Positions 8,349 to 16,911 of a stretch of DNA of 64,000 nucleotides are shown here, in pieces (the stretch's first letter is position 1; every line of letters starts with the position of its first letter). Below the pieces are notes generated by a model, which worked only from the letters and a program-made list of their open reading frames with translations, was not told the origin of the DNA and did no database searches. Source of the stretch: Trujillonella endophytica (GTDB lineage: Bacteria > Actinomycetota > Actinomycetes > Mycobacteriales > Geodermatophilaceae); assembly GCF_019799905.1 (NCBI RefSeq), contig NZ_JABGCI010000005.1:186001-250000 (forward strand), given 5' to 3'. Made by a program: the position numbers and the translations under genes.

Positions 8349-9161
8349 ATGTCCCCCGACCGCACGACCTCCACGACCACCTGGCTGGACTCGATGCCCG
8401 CTGTCTACGACCAGCTGCTCGGCCCCGCGCTGTTCGAGCCGTTCGCGGCGGAGCTGGCCACCCGGGCGGCCGCTCTGCGCCCCGCCCGCGTGCTCGAGGT
8501 CGCGGCCGGGACCGGGGTGGTCACCCGCCGGCTGCGCGCGGCGCTGCCCGACGCGGCGGTCCTGGCCACCGACCTCAATCCGGGCATGGTGGCCCGCGGG
8601 TCCGAGCGCGTGCCGGAGGTCGAGTGGCGCGCCGCCGACGCCGCCGACCTGGGCGTCCCCGACGCGTCGGTGGACCTCGTCGTCTGCTCGTTCGGCGTGA
8701 TGTTCGTCGAGGACAAGCGGGCCGCGTTCGCCGAGGCGGCGCGGGTCCTGACCCCGGGCGGCACGCTGCTGTTCACCGCATGGGACGTCGTCGGGCGCTC
8801 GGCGTTCCCCGCGGCCCTGGTGACGGCGCTGGGCGAGGTGCTGCCCGACCAGACGCCGCAGTTCATCGAGCGCGTCCCGCACGGCTACGCCGACCCCGAG
8901 GCCATCGCCGCGGACGTCGCCGCCGGCGGCCTGGCCGTCGAGGAGCTGACGACCGTCACGCTGACCGGCGAGGCGCCCTCGGCCCGGTCGCTGGCCGAGG
9001 GCTTCTGCCTGGGCACCCCGCTGCGGTTCGCCCTGGAGCTGCACGGCTCGCTGGGCGGGCTCACCGACGCCGTGGCCGAGCGGATGACCGCGCTGCTCGG
9101 CGAGGGTCCCGTCCGCGGGGACCTCACCGCGCACGTCGTCACCGCCCGCAGGGCCTCCTGA
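8349..9161 (+). CDS. Class I SAM-dependent methyltransferase
   Basis: A 270-residue cytoplasmic methyltransferase. Motif I is VLEVAAGTGVVTRRL (about residues 48-62), followed by the acidic ribose contact ATDLNPGM and motif IV VDLVVCSFGVMFVED. After that comes LTPGGTLLFTAWD, typical of the UbiE/Methyltransf_11/25 type. The N-terminal YDQLLGPALFEPFA also matches this class. The methyl acceptor is unknown. The ATG at 8349 is chosen over an upstream in-frame codon because the preceding codons lack coding character. The gene starts a rightward run and may be read together with the mycothiol-dependent gene about 100 bases downstream. Confidence 0.88.
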   Translation: MSPDRTTSTTTWLDSMPAVYDQLLGPALFEPFAAELATRAAALRPARVLEVAAGTGVVTRRLRAALPDAAVLATDLNPGMVARGSERVPEVEWRAADAADLGVPDASVDLVVCSFGVMFVEDKRAAFAEAARVLTPGGTLLFTAWDVVGRSAFPAALVTALGEVLPDQTPQFIERVPHGYADPEAIAADVAAGGLAVEELTTVTLTGEAPSARSLAEGFCLGTPLRFALELHGSLGGLTDAVAERMTALLGEGPVRGDLTAHVVTARRAS

Positions 9162-9266
9162 GGGCGCTCAGCGGTTGGTGCGCCCCAGGTCCGGATGGCA
9201 GGAAATCGACGGACGGCGGCGCATCCGCCACTGTGCGGCCGGTCGCCGGCTCGGCATGCTGCCGGT

Positions 9267-9965
9267 GTGGACACCGCCCGACCGCCCCTGCTCGACCACC
9301 TGGCCGCGCTCACCACCGAGCAGGACGCCTTCGCCGCGCTCGCCGACGACGCACCCGCCGACCTCCCGGTGCCGGCCTGCGGCTCCTGGACCACCGGCGT
9401 CCTCGTCCGGCACCTGGCCGCCATCCACCGCTGGGCCGCGCTGGCCACCCGCTCCGACGCCGCCGGCGAGCTGCCCGACATGCGGCCGGTGTTCCGGTCC
9501 ACCGCGGCCGGGGACTACCGCGCCGCCGCCGGCGAGCTGCGCGCGGCCCTGGCCGACCCGGACCAGGCGTGCGTCACCCTCAGCGGGCCCGGCACCGTCG
9601 CGGAGTGGCGCCGCCGGCAGCTGCACGAGACCTTCGTCCACCGGCTCGACCTGGCCGCCGCGGTCGGGGTGGCCGCCGCCGTCGACCCCGCCGTCGCCGC
9701 CGACTGCGTCGCCGAGGTGGTCGACACCATGCAACCGCGCCAGGTGGCCCTCGGGCGGATGGCGCCGCCGACCGGGGGCCTGCGGCTCACCGCCCCTGCG
9801 GGCAGCTGGGACCTCGGGCCGGCGCCGGTCGCGGAGGTCGCCGGCCCCGAGGACGCACTCGCCCTGCTGCTGTGGCGTCGCACCACCCTCGACGACGACC
9901 GGCTGACCGTCTCCGGCGACCGCGCCGCGGCGACGGCGCTCCTCGCCGGGCCGGTGGTCCCGTGA
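9267..9965 (+). CDS. Maleylpyruvate isomerase-family mycothiol-dependent enzyme
   Basis: About 232 residues of the DinB/MDMPI fold. The N-terminal helix bundle contains CGSWTTGVLVRHLAAIHRWA, where WTVxDxxxHL-like sequence and the following His are the usual metal-site region. The C-terminal part has LHETFVHRLDLAAAVG, another conserved His segment of the family, and ends with VTVSGD-like sequence (LTVSGDRAAATALLAG). Such proteins use mycothiol as cofactor or cosubstrate in actinobacteria; the substrate here is unknown. I take the GTG at 9267, since the codons before it do not look like protein. The stop overlaps the GTG of the next gene by 4 bases, so translation is probably coupled to the GlxA-type regulator. 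Confidence 0.8.
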   Translation: MDTARPPLLDHLAALTTEQDAFAALADDAPADLPVPACGSWTTGVLVRHLAAIHRWAALATRSDAAGELPDMRPVFRSTAAGDYRAAAGELRAALADPDQACVTLSGPGTVAEWRRRQLHETFVHRLDLAAAVGVAAAVDPAVAADCVAEVVDTMQPRQVALGRMAPPTGGLRLTAPAGSWDLGPAPVAEVAGPEDALALLLWRRTTLDDDRLTVSGDRAAATALLAGPVVP

Positions 9966-10936
9966 GCCGGTACCCCCTGCGCTCGGTCGCCGCGGTCGCA
10001 CTGCCGGGGGTCGCGCCGTTCGAGCTGGGCGTCGTGTGCGAGGTCTTCGGCATCGACCGCACCGGGGACGGCGTCCCGGCGTTCGACTTCACCGTCGTCA
10101 CCGAGCACCCCGGCACCGTGTCCACGTCGATGGGCTTCTCGCTCGACGTCGCCCACGGGCTCGACCGCGCGGCCGGGGCCGACCTGGTCGCCGTCCCGGC
10201 CCGGCTGCTCGGACCGGCGGCCGGCGACGCCGTCGTCCGGCTGCTGCGCGAGACCGTCGAGCGCGGCGCCCGGGTGCTGTCCATCTGCAGCGGCGCGTTC
10301 GTGCTCGGGGAGGCCGGGCTGCTCGACGACCGCCCGTGCACCGCCCACTGGATGAACGCCGGGGAACTGGCCGAGCGGTACCCGCGGGCGCGGGTGGACC
10401 CCGACGTCCTCTACGTCGACGACGGCGCCGTCGTGACCAGCGCGGGCACCGCCGCCGGGATCGACGCCTGCCTCCACCTCGTCCGGCAGGCGTACGGCGC
10501 GACGGTCGCGGCGCGGATCGCCCGTCGGATGGTGGTGCCGCCGCACCGGGACGGCGGGCAGGCGCAGTACGTGGCCACCCCGCTGCGCCGCGCCGCCGAC
10601 GACGACGTGGCCGCGCTGCAGGAGTGGGCGATGGCCCGCCTGGACGAGGACCTCTCCGTGGAGCGGCTGGCCCGGCAGGCGCTGGTCTCCCCGCGCACGC
10701 TCGCCCGCCGGTTCACCGAGGCCTGCGGCGCCACCCCCGCGGCGTGGGTCGCCCGGATGCGGCTGCAGCGGGCCCAGGAGCTGCTCGAGACCACCAGCCT
10801 GCCGGTCGACGCGATCGCCGCGGAGGTCGGCTGGGGCACCGGCGCGGTGCTGCGGCACCACTTCGGGAAGCTCGGGACGACGCCCCTGGCCTACCGGCGC
10901 GCCTTCGCCGGCCCACCGGCGCGGGAGTCGGCGTGA
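9962..10936 (+). CDS. GlxA-type AraC regulator with DJ-1/PfpI domain
   Basis: A 324-residue transcription factor. The N-terminal DJ-1/PfpI amidase-like domain (about 1-185) includes RVLSICSGAFVLGEAGLL with a Cys at the nucleophile elbow and TAHWMNAGELAERYP. The C-terminal domain has two helix-turn-helix units of AraC type (LSVERLARQALVSPRTLARR and LPVDAIAAEVGWGTGAVLRH) and ends LGTTPLAYRRAF. GlxA-like regulators often control catabolic genes beside them. The GTG start overlaps the preceding stop as GTGA, and its own stop overlaps the CoA-transferase start, giving a three-gene translationally coupled unit. Confidence 0.92.
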   Translation: MSRYPLRSVAAVALPGVAPFELGVVCEVFGIDRTGDGVPAFDFTVVTEHPGTVSTSMGFSLDVAHGLDRAAGADLVAVPARLLGPAAGDAVVRLLRETVERGARVLSICSGAFVLGEAGLLDDRPCTAHWMNAGELAERYPRARVDPDVLYVDDGAVVTSAGTAAGIDACLHLVRQAYGATVAARIARRMVVPPHRDGGQAQYVATPLRRAADDDVAALQEWAMARLDEDLSVERLARQALVSPRTLARRFTEACGATPAAWVARMRLQRAQELLETTSLPVDAIAAEVGWGTGAVLRHHFGKLGTTPLAYRRAFAGPPARESA

Positions 10937-12234
10937 ACCGCCTGCTCCAGGAGACGTGGACGGCGCTGGGCGGCGGGCCGCTCCCGCCGGTGACCGTCCG
11001 CGGGACCACCGGGCTGGCCGGACCGCTCGCGGCGGAGGAGCTGTCGCTGGCCGCCGTCGCCACCCAGCTGCTCGCCGCGCGGGAGCCGGCCGGCGGCTCG
11101 GGTCCCCTGGAGCTCGACGCGCGGCACGTCGGGCTGGCGGTGCGCAGCGAGCGGTTCGTGCGCCGCGCCGGCCGGCCGGTCGGGCCCGGCTTCGCCCCGA
11201 TGTCGCGGTTCTGGCGCGCGGCCGACGGCTGGGTGCGGCTGCACGCCAACTACCCGCACCACCGGGCCGCCGTGCTGGCCGTGCTCGGCGAGCGGGAGCC
11301 GGACACCGCTGCGGCCGGGATGACCGCGCTCGACCTGGAGGAGGCGGTGGTGGCCGCCGGGGGCGCCGCGGCCGCCGTCCGGTCCGCGGAGGCCTGGGCC
11401 GCGTCGCCGCCGGGCCGGGCGGTCGCCGGCCTGCCGATGCTCTCGCTGGACCGGGTGGGCGAGGCGCCGGTCCGGGACGCCGGCCGGCCGCGGGTGCTCG
11501 CCCTCACCCGGGTGATCGCCGGGCCGGTGGCTGCCCGCACGTTGGCCGCGCACGGGGCCGACGTCCTCCGGCTGGAGAGCCCGCGGCTGCCCGAGGACCC
11601 CGGCACGCTGGCCGACACCGGCTCCGGCCAGCGCACCGCGGTGGTGGACCTCGCCTCCCGCGGCGGCCGGGCGACCGCCGAGGAGCTGCTGGCCGGCGCC
11701 GACGTCGTCCTCCTGGGGTATCGCCCCGGCGCGCTGGAGGCGTTCGGGCTGGACCCGGCGGAGCTCGCGGTGCGGCACCCGCACCTCGTGGTGGTCCGGC
11801 TCTCGGCGTGGGGCACGGACGGTCCCTGGGGACGGCGGCGCGGCTTCGACTCGCTCGTGCAGGCGGCCACCGGCATCGCGGTCGCCTGCGGGGACGCCAC
11901 GCCTTCGGGTGACATCGCCCCCGGTGTCCTGCCCGCGCAGGTGCTCGACCACGCCACCGGCCACCTCGCGGCGGCCGCCGCCCTGCGCGGGCTGACCCGC
12001 CGGCGGACCGAGGGCGGCACCTGGACGGCCGAGCTCGCGCTGGCCCGCACCGCGGCCCGCCTGCTCGCGGCCGGCCGCTGTCCGGAGCGGGGCGGCGACG
12101 ACCCGGACCCCGAGCCGTACCTCGTCGAGCTCCCGGCGGACGGCGGCCCGCTCACCGTCGTCGGCCCGCCGGGCTGCCCACCCTGGCCGCACGGGGCCGT
12201 GCCGTCGGAGCCGGCCTGGCTCAGCGGCCACTGA
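10933..12234 (+). CDS. CaiB/BaiF family III CoA transferase
   Basis: About 433 residues. The second half is clearly family III: RVLALTRVIAGPVAARTLAAHGADVLRLE, then LASRGGRATAEELLAGADVVL and YRPGALEAFGLDPAELA, which are the standard segments for CoA binding and interlocked dimer formation. The usual catalytic Asp region near GHYLD is not obvious. The family order (an N-terminal piece without the RVLDLT start, then the main domain) suggests a divergent or rearranged member. It would move CoA between a carboxylic acid and an acyl-CoA in the cytoplasm; the substrate is unknown. The start overlaps the regulator's stop (GTGA), and the end overlaps the convergent glycerate kinase remnant by 14 bases. 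Confidence 0.8.
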   Translation: MNRLLQETWTALGGGPLPPVTVRGTTGLAGPLAAEELSLAAVATQLLAAREPAGGSGPLELDARHVGLAVRSERFVRRAGRPVGPGFAPMSRFWRAADGWVRLHANYPHHRAAVLAVLGEREPDTAAAGMTALDLEEAVVAAGGAAAAVRSAEAWAASPPGRAVAGLPMLSLDRVGEAPVRDAGRPRVLALTRVIAGPVAARTLAAHGADVLRLESPRLPEDPGTLADTGSGQRTAVVDLASRGGRATAEELLAGADVVLLGYRPGALEAFGLDPAELAVRHPHLVVVRLSAWGTDGPWGRRRGFDSLVQAATGIAVACGDATPSGDIAPGVLPAQVLDHATGHLAAAAALRGLTRRRTEGGTWTAELALARTAARLLAAGRCPERGGDDPDPEPYLVELPADGGPLTVVGPPGCPPWPHGAVPSEPAWLSGH

Positions 12235-12862
12235 GCAGGTCGGCTGCGATCCGCCGGCCGACGACCTCGAGCAGCTCGCCCGCCCGCAGCATGCTGCGCG
12301 CGGGGTCGGGGTCGCCGCGAGCCCGAGCGGTCCCTTGCCGCGGAGGCTCTGCGCGTCCAGCCGCCCCTCCCCCACCACGACGAGGTCGGCGCCGTGCGCC
12401 GCGTCCGGGAAGCCGGTGAGCTCGAGCAGGAAGGCGGTGCCCGGCACGATCCGTGCGCCCAGCAGGGAGCGCGGCCGCGAGCAGCTCCCCCACGCCGGCC
12501 GTCGAGGCGGCCCGGGCGGTGGCGTCGTCCGGGAGGCCGGGCAGCCGGCCCGGCCCGGCCGCGGTCGCCATCGCGACCACGGCGGTGTCGCCGCGGACGG
12601 CGAGGTGCGGCTCGACCGGCGCGCCGAGCGGGCCGGGGACGCGCGCCGCGACCGGCGCGAAGCCGTGCCGCAGCACGAGGTCGACGGTGCCCTCGCCGCC
12701 GTCGGCGACCGGGTGCTCGGCGACCTCGGCGTCCGGGCTCCCGCGGCGCAGCCCGCGGGCCAGCGCAGCGGCGGCCCCGGCGGCGGTCGGCGAGCCCGTG
12801 ACCGCGTCCGGGGCGACCACCACCCCGCGGGCGCTGCCCGGCTGCCATGCCCCCAGCCTCAC
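12221..12862 (-). pseudogene. Glycerate kinase, shortened and frameshifted
   Basis: The first ~120 codons match glycerate kinase: VVVAPDAVTGSPTAAGAAAA and EHPVADGGEGTVDLVL, then SLxxPxG-like AAVPGPLGAPVEP. After about 12490 the frame is lost. The conserved C-terminal block ADLVVVGEGRLDAQSLRGKG is readable only in another frame (about 12330-12410), and a third stretch ends GELLEVVGRRIAADLL. Normal enzymes are about 370 residues. Here only about 210 codons of DNA remain, so the middle is deleted in addition to the shifts. The intact enzyme phosphorylates glycerate. It starts at GTG 12862, 26 bases from the divergent SDR. Confidence 0.85.
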
Positions 12863-12888
12863 CCTCGTCGACCCGGCAGGATGGCCGC

Positions 12889-13686
12889 GTGGACCTGGGA
12901 CTGAGCGGCCGGCGGGCGATCGTGACCGGCGCGAGCCGTGGCATCGGCCTGGCCGTCGCCGAGGCGCTCGCCGCCGAGGGCGCTGCGGTGGCGCTGGTGG
13001 CCCGCGACGCCGGCGGGCTGGCCGGCGCCGCCGACCGGGTCGCCCGGCACGGCGGCCCGGTGCTGCCGCTGTCGGCCGACACCACCGACGACACCGCCGT
13101 CCGCGCGATGGTCGACCGGGTGGTCACCGAGTTCGGCGGGGTCGACGTCCTGGTCAACTCCGCGGCCCGGCCGGCCTCGGCCGGCCCCGCCCCGCCCCTC
13201 GCCGAGCTCGGCGACGACGACGTCCGGGTCGAGCTGGAGACCAAGGTGCTGGGCTACCTCCGCTGCGCGCGGGCCGTGGCACCGCACATGGCGGCGGCCG
13301 GCTGGGGCCGGATCGTCAACGTCAGCGGGCTCAACGCCCGGCGCACCGGCTCGCTGGTCGGATCGGTGCGCAACGTCGCCGTGGCCGCGATGACGGCCAA
13401 CCTCGCCGACGAGCTGGGCCCGTCGGGCATCACGGTGACCTGCGTCCACCCCGGCACCACGGTCACCGAGCGGACGGCCTCGGTGGTCGCCGACCGCGCG
13501 GCACGCGAGGGCGTCGACGAGGCGGAGGCGGCCCGGCGGATGGCGGCGGGCACGAGCATCGGGCGGCTGGTGACGGCCGCGGAGGTCGCCGACGTCGTCG
13601 CCTTCCTCGCCTCACCGCGCAGCGCCGGCATCACCGGGGAGTCGATCGCCGTCGGCGGCGGCAGCCGCGGCGTCATCCACTACTGA
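12889..13686 (+). CDS. SDR-family protein lacking the YxxxK catalytic pair
   Basis: A 265-residue Rossmann-fold protein of short-chain dehydrogenase type. The cofactor loop TGASRGIG, DTTDD and the VLVNSAA (NAG-equivalent) motif are present, as is a Ser-containing NVSGLNARRTG strand. Where the Tyr and Lys of YxxxK should be, the sequence is VGSVRNVAVAAM, which aligns as Gly and Asn. The later PG and T contacts (VHPGTTVTERT) are intact. A few actinobacterial SDR groups share this GSxRN pattern, to my recollection. Oxidoreductase activity by the normal mechanism is doubtful. Start: GTG 12889 with AGG at 12878-12880. The 3' end overlaps the convergent hydrolase by 14 bases. Confidence 0.85.
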   Translation: MDLGLSGRRAIVTGASRGIGLAVAEALAAEGAAVALVARDAGGLAGAADRVARHGGPVLPLSADTTDDTAVRAMVDRVVTEFGGVDVLVNSAARPASAGPAPPLAELGDDDVRVELETKVLGYLRCARAVAPHMAAAGWGRIVNVSGLNARRTGSLVGSVRNVAVAAMTANLADELGPSGITVTCVHPGTTVTERTASVVADRAAREGVDEAEAARRMAAGTSIGRLVTAAEVADVVAFLASPRSAGITGESIAVGGGSRGVIHY

Positions 13687-14275
13687 GCGCCCGCTCCCGC
13701 CCCACCCGGTCGAGGAAGCGCAGCGTGCGCGCGGTGAGCAGCGCGGCCGCCGACGCGTCGTAGGTGGGCAGGCCGGGGTCGGCGAACAGGTGCCCGCGCC
13801 CCTGGTACAGGAACAGCTCCGCCTCGTCGGTGCAGGCCACGAGCGCACGGGCGGCGTCCAGGTCGCCCTCGCGGGCGAAGATCTCGTCGTCGACCATGCC
13901 GTGCACCTGGACCGGGACGCCGCCCGGCCACCGGTCGGCGAAGGCGGTCGCCGGGACGCAGCCGGAGTACAGCAGCGCGCCGCGGGCGCCGGGCCGGGTC
14001 TGGGCCAGCGCCTGGGCGGGCAGGACGCCGAGGGAGAAGCCGGCGTACACGCAGTCGGCGGGCAGGTCGTCGACCGCGCGTCGTCCCCGCTCGACGACCG
14101 TGTCGAACCCGACGTCCTGCGCGTGCGCGACGCCGTCCCCCAGGTCCGGGAACACCCGGCCCTCGAAGAGATCCGGCGCGTGGACGGTGTGCCCGGCGTC
14201 CCGCAGCGCTCCGGCGAACCCGTGCACGCCGGGCGTCAGCCCGTGCACGGAGTGGAAGACGACGACCTCGGCCAC
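13673..14275 (-). CDS. Dienelactone hydrolase-family alpha/beta hydrolase
   Basis: A 200-residue alpha/beta hydrolase of the DLH group. It has an early strand and oxyanion region (VVVFHSVHGLTPGV), a nucleophile elbow GFSLGV with Ser in place of the classical DLH Cys, an acid in QVHGMVDDEIF, and a final His in GRGHLFADPGLP. It should hydrolyse a small ester or lactone in the cytoplasm; the substrate is unknown. The GTG at 14275 follows GAGGGGG with normal spacing. It converges on the SDR gene. A 383-bp divergent gap separates it from the AraC regulator. Confidence 0.85.
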   Translation of the reverse strand: MAEVVVFHSVHGLTPGVHGFAGALRDAGHTVHAPDLFEGRVFPDLGDGVAHAQDVGFDTVVERGRRAVDDLPADCVYAGFSLGVLPAQALAQTRPGARGALLYSGCVPATAFADRWPGGVPVQVHGMVDDEIFAREGDLDAARALVACTDEAELFLYQGRGHLFADPGLPTYDASAAALLTARTLRFLDRVGRERALSSG

Positions 14276-14658
14276 GGAACCCCCTCGCTGTCGGTCCCAG
14301 TCTCCTCCTCCGGCTGGATCCCGACCGGGTCGATCGAGGAGCTGCGGATCCCGTCCGACGTCGGCACCGCCTCGGGCCCCGGCCGGGGTGGCGGCCCGCA
14401 GAGTGCGTCCCGGGCCTCCGCTCCTCGCGGGAACCTCGCGGCTCGGCTGCGGGGATCGTGCGGTCCGGTCGGCAGAGTCGTCCCTGTCGCCGGGCCTCGG
14501 GGGACCGGCGGCGACGAGCACGGGGGAACGAGCCCCGCTCACCGCCTCGGGGGAGGGCAGGTGGGCGGGGCTCGTCCCGTTCCCCGCGCGCGCATCCCCG
14601 TCGACGCCGCGGCCCGGAGGGGCGGATCATCCCGCCGACCCCGACCGGAGGAGGCGCG
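14276..14658. other. Divergent intergenic region with a long hairpin
   Basis: A 383-base gap between the divergent hydrolase and AraC genes. I see no convincing gene in it. Its main feature is an inverted repeat: 14528-14543 and 14560-14575 pair at 15 of 16 positions around a 16-base loop. The gap ends with GGAGGAGG, the binding site for the AraC gene start. Promoters for both genes should lie here, but none is distinct. Confidence 0.6.
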
Positions 14659-15492
14659 GTGACCCCGGACCCGGATCCGCTCGCCCTCCGCCCGGGCCTC
14701 GCCGTGCTCCCGGTCGCCGGACCGCTCGAGGAGCGGGTGCTCGGCCCGGCGGCGGAGCACCGCGTCTACGTCAACGTCGGCCGCCCGTACCGCCTGGTCG
14801 AGACCCTCGGCGACGTCGTGCACTCCACCCCCGGACTCCCCGGGGACGTCGCCGTCGTCCCGGCCGGGGTGCCCTTCGCCGTGCGTGCCCGCGACGACGA
14901 CCCGCAGCAGGTCACCTCGCTCGTGGTCGCCGTCTCCCCGGACCTGCTCGCCGAGGTGCTGGCCGGCACCGGGCGCCCTGCCGAGCTGCGGCCCGTCGTC
15001 GGGGCCCGCTCCCCCGCCGTCGCCCCGCTCGCGGCCCTGCTGCACGCCGGCCTAGCCGACCGCACGGAACCGGGCCGCCTCGCGCTGGAGTCGTTCGGCC
15101 TCGCCCTGGTCACGGCGCTGGCCCGCGACCACACGGTCGCGCCGCCCGTCGTCCGGCCGCGGGCAGGCCTGTCCCCCGCGCAGCTGGCCCGGGTGGTCCG
15201 GCACGTGGAGGACCACCTGGGCGAGCAGCTGACGGTCGCGGAGCTGGCCGCGCTGGCACACGTGAGCGAATTCCACTTCAGCCGGCTCTTCCGCGCCGCC
15301 ACCGGCGCCAGCCCGCACCGCTACGTGCTCGGCCGGCGGGTGGCCCGGGCCCGGGAGCTGCTGACCCGCACCGAGCTGCCGGTGGCCGCCGTCGCCGCCC
15401 GCTGCGGCTTCGCCGACGCGAGCCACCTGACCCGGCACACCCGCCGGGCACTCGGCACGACCCCCGCGGCCCTCCGCGCGGCGGCCCGCTGA
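14659..15492 (+). CDS. AraC-family transcriptional regulator
   Basis: A 277-residue regulator. The N-terminal part looks like a cupin sensor (YVNVGRPYRLVETLGD ... VAVVPAGVPFAV). The C-terminal domain has both AraC helices: LTVAELAALAHVSEFHFSRLF and LPVAAVAARCGFADASHLTR, ending LGTTPAALRAA. The GTG at 14659 is 5 bases after GGAGGAGG (14647-14654), which decides the start. Genes for a SnoaL-like and an SRPBCC protein follow on the same strand 95 bases later and are the likeliest targets or operon mates. Confidence 0.9.
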   Translation: MTPDPDPLALRPGLAVLPVAGPLEERVLGPAAEHRVYVNVGRPYRLVETLGDVVHSTPGLPGDVAVVPAGVPFAVRARDDDPQQVTSLVVAVSPDLLAEVLAGTGRPAELRPVVGARSPAVAPLAALLHAGLADRTEPGRLALESFGLALVTALARDHTVAPPVVRPRAGLSPAQLARVVRHVEDHLGEQLTVAELAALAHVSEFHFSRLFRAATGASPHRYVLGRRVARARELLTRTELPVAAVAARCGFADASHLTRHTRRALGTTPAALRAAAR

Positions 15493-15587
15493 GCGCAGGG
15501 ACGTCCACCCCGACCGCAGGGACGTCCACGCCGGCGCACCGGTCCCCGCGCCAGCCTGGTCTCCCGACACGACGAGGAGGAGCACCG

Positions 15588-16007
15588 ATGGAGCAGACCG
15601 AGCAGGACCTGGCGCTGGTGCGGGAGGTCTACGACGCGTTCGCGCGCGCCGACGTCGCGCGGATCATGGCGCTGTTCGCCGAGGACGGGACGGTCGTCCA
15701 GTCCCCGGCGCTGCCCTGGGGCGGCACCCACGCGGGGCACGCCGGCCTCGGGCACTTCCTCACCACGCTGGTCGCCCACCTGGACTCGCACCCGGAGACC
15801 GAACGGCTGATCGCCGACGCCGCCGGGCACGTGGTCCAGGTCGGCCGGACCCGCGGGGTGGTGCGGGCGACCGGGGTGCGGTTCGACCTCGCCGAGGTGC
15901 ACGTGTTCACGCTCGCCGGCGGCCGGGTCACCCGGTTCGAGGCCTACCTGGACACGCCGGCGATGCTCGCGGCCCTGGCCGCGCCGGCACCCGGGGTGGC
16001 CCGGTGA
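15588..16007 (+). CDS. SnoaL-like NTF2-fold protein
   Basis: A 139-residue protein of the nuclear transport factor 2 fold. The N-terminal helix QDLALVREVYDAFARADVARIMALFAEDGTVV is typical (only part is needed: AFARADVARIMALFAEDG). A beta-sheet part with VHVFTLAGGRVTRFEAYLD closes the cone. Proteins of this type are small isomerases/cyclases or ligand-binding proteins; no function can be named. The ATG has GAGGAGGAG about 7 bases upstream. The stop overlaps the next GTG by 4 bases, so it is coupled with the SRPBCC gene. Confidence 0.85.
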   Translation: MEQTEQDLALVREVYDAFARADVARIMALFAEDGTVVQSPALPWGGTHAGHAGLGHFLTTLVAHLDSHPETERLIADAAGHVVQVGRTRGVVRATGVRFDLAEVHVFTLAGGRVTRFEAYLDTPAMLAALAAPAPGVAR

Positions 16008-16456
16008 GCGCGATCGAGCTGTCCGCGAGCGTCGACGTCGACCGGCCGGTGGACGACGTCTGGCGAGTCGTCGCCGACTACTCCCGCGATCCGGACTGGC
16101 GGGCCGGGGTGGTGACCATGGCGCCGAGCACGCTGGGTCGCGTACGGCCCGGTACGACCACCGCCGAGCAGCTCAGGACGGCCGGGAGCACCTGGCGCAA
16201 CACCGGCGTGGTCACCGAGGTCGAGCCCGGCCGCCGGTTCTCCTGGCGGACGACGAGCGGCGTCCCCGCCAGTGGCAGCCGCGCGGTCACCCCGCGGCCG
16301 GGCGGGGGCAGCCGGGTCGAGCTCCGGTTGTCGGTGACCCCGACGGGTGCCCGGCGCCTGCTGCGGCCGCTGCTCGCGGGGATGCTGCGCCGCGGCCTCG
16401 CCGCCGACGCGGTCCGCCTGCGCCAGCTCGTCGAGCGCGTGCCCGCTACAGGCTGA
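16004..16456 (+). CDS. SRPBCC-family lipid/aromatic-binding protein
   Basis: A 150-residue START/Bet v1-like protein (polyketide cyclase family). The opening ELSASVDVDRPVDDVWRVVA and DPDWRAGV, then RRFSWRTTSG, and a C-terminal helix RRGLAADAVRLRQLVE are the usual elements. Such proteins bind hydrophobic ligands in an internal cavity; a specific ligand cannot be named. The GTG start overlaps the SnoaL-like stop (GTGA). Its 3' end overlaps the convergent flavodoxin-like gene by 11 bases. Confidence 0.85.
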   Translation: MSAIELSASVDVDRPVDDVWRVVADYSRDPDWRAGVVTMAPSTLGRVRPGTTTAEQLRTAGSTWRNTGVVTEVEPGRRFSWRTTSGVPASGSRAVTPRPGGGSRVELRLSVTPTGARRLLRPLLAGMLRRGLAADAVRLRQLVERVPATG

Positions 16457-16886
16457 CCGCGACCGTCGCCGCGAGCTCCCGGACCGCCTCGAGATCGGCC
16501 GGTCCGGGAGCGCCGGTGAGGCTGAGCGGCGCGGCGACCTGCTTCCAGCGCAGCGCCCCGGTCACCCTGGTGATGCTGGTGAGTGCGCCGGCGGTGTCGT
16601 CGTTGCCGTGCACGTACACGCCGTACGGCAGGCCGACGGTCGCGTCGAGGCACGGGTAGTAGACGGTGTCGAAGAAGTGCTTGAGCGCCCCCGACATGTA
16701 GCCGATGTTCGCCGGCGTCCCGAGCAGGACCCCGTCGGCGGCGAGCAGGTCGGCGGCGCCGGCCGACAGCGCCGGGCGGACGGTCAGCTCGACGTCGTCG
16801 ACCATCGCGACGCCCTCCCGCACGGCCTCCAGCACCGCCTGCAGGGCGGGCGACGGCGTGTGGTGGACGACGAAGAGGCGCGGCAC
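16446..16886 (-). CDS. Flavodoxin-like / NADPH-dependent FMN reductase family protein
   Basis: A 146-residue flavodoxin fold. The phosphate-binding region is FVVHHTPSPALQAVLEAV, and the second FMN loop is GVLLGTPANIGYMSGALKHFFD, the classical GTPxxxGxxxxxxKxFxD segment. It probably carries FMN and takes part in NAD(P)H-dependent reduction. The N-terminus is compact, so the ATG at 16886 is likely correct. It ends inside the convergent SRPBCC gene and lies just downstream of the AHSA1-type gene on the same strand, 25 bases apart. Confidence 0.85.
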   Translation of the reverse strand: MPRLFVVHHTPSPALQAVLEAVREGVAMVDDVELTVRPALSAGAADLLAADGVLLGTPANIGYMSGALKHFFDTVYYPCLDATVGLPYGVYVHGNDDTAGALTSITRVTGALRWKQVAAPLSLTGAPGPADLEAVRELAATVAVSL

Positions 16887-16911
16887 GCCGCCATCCTGCC
16901 CCGCGGTGGGG

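Noticed and set aside
11250..13244. Long minus-strand frame across the CoA transferase and SDR
   Set aside because: Ser/Arg/Pro-rich shadow; the genes on the other strand have recognisable domains and ribosome sites.
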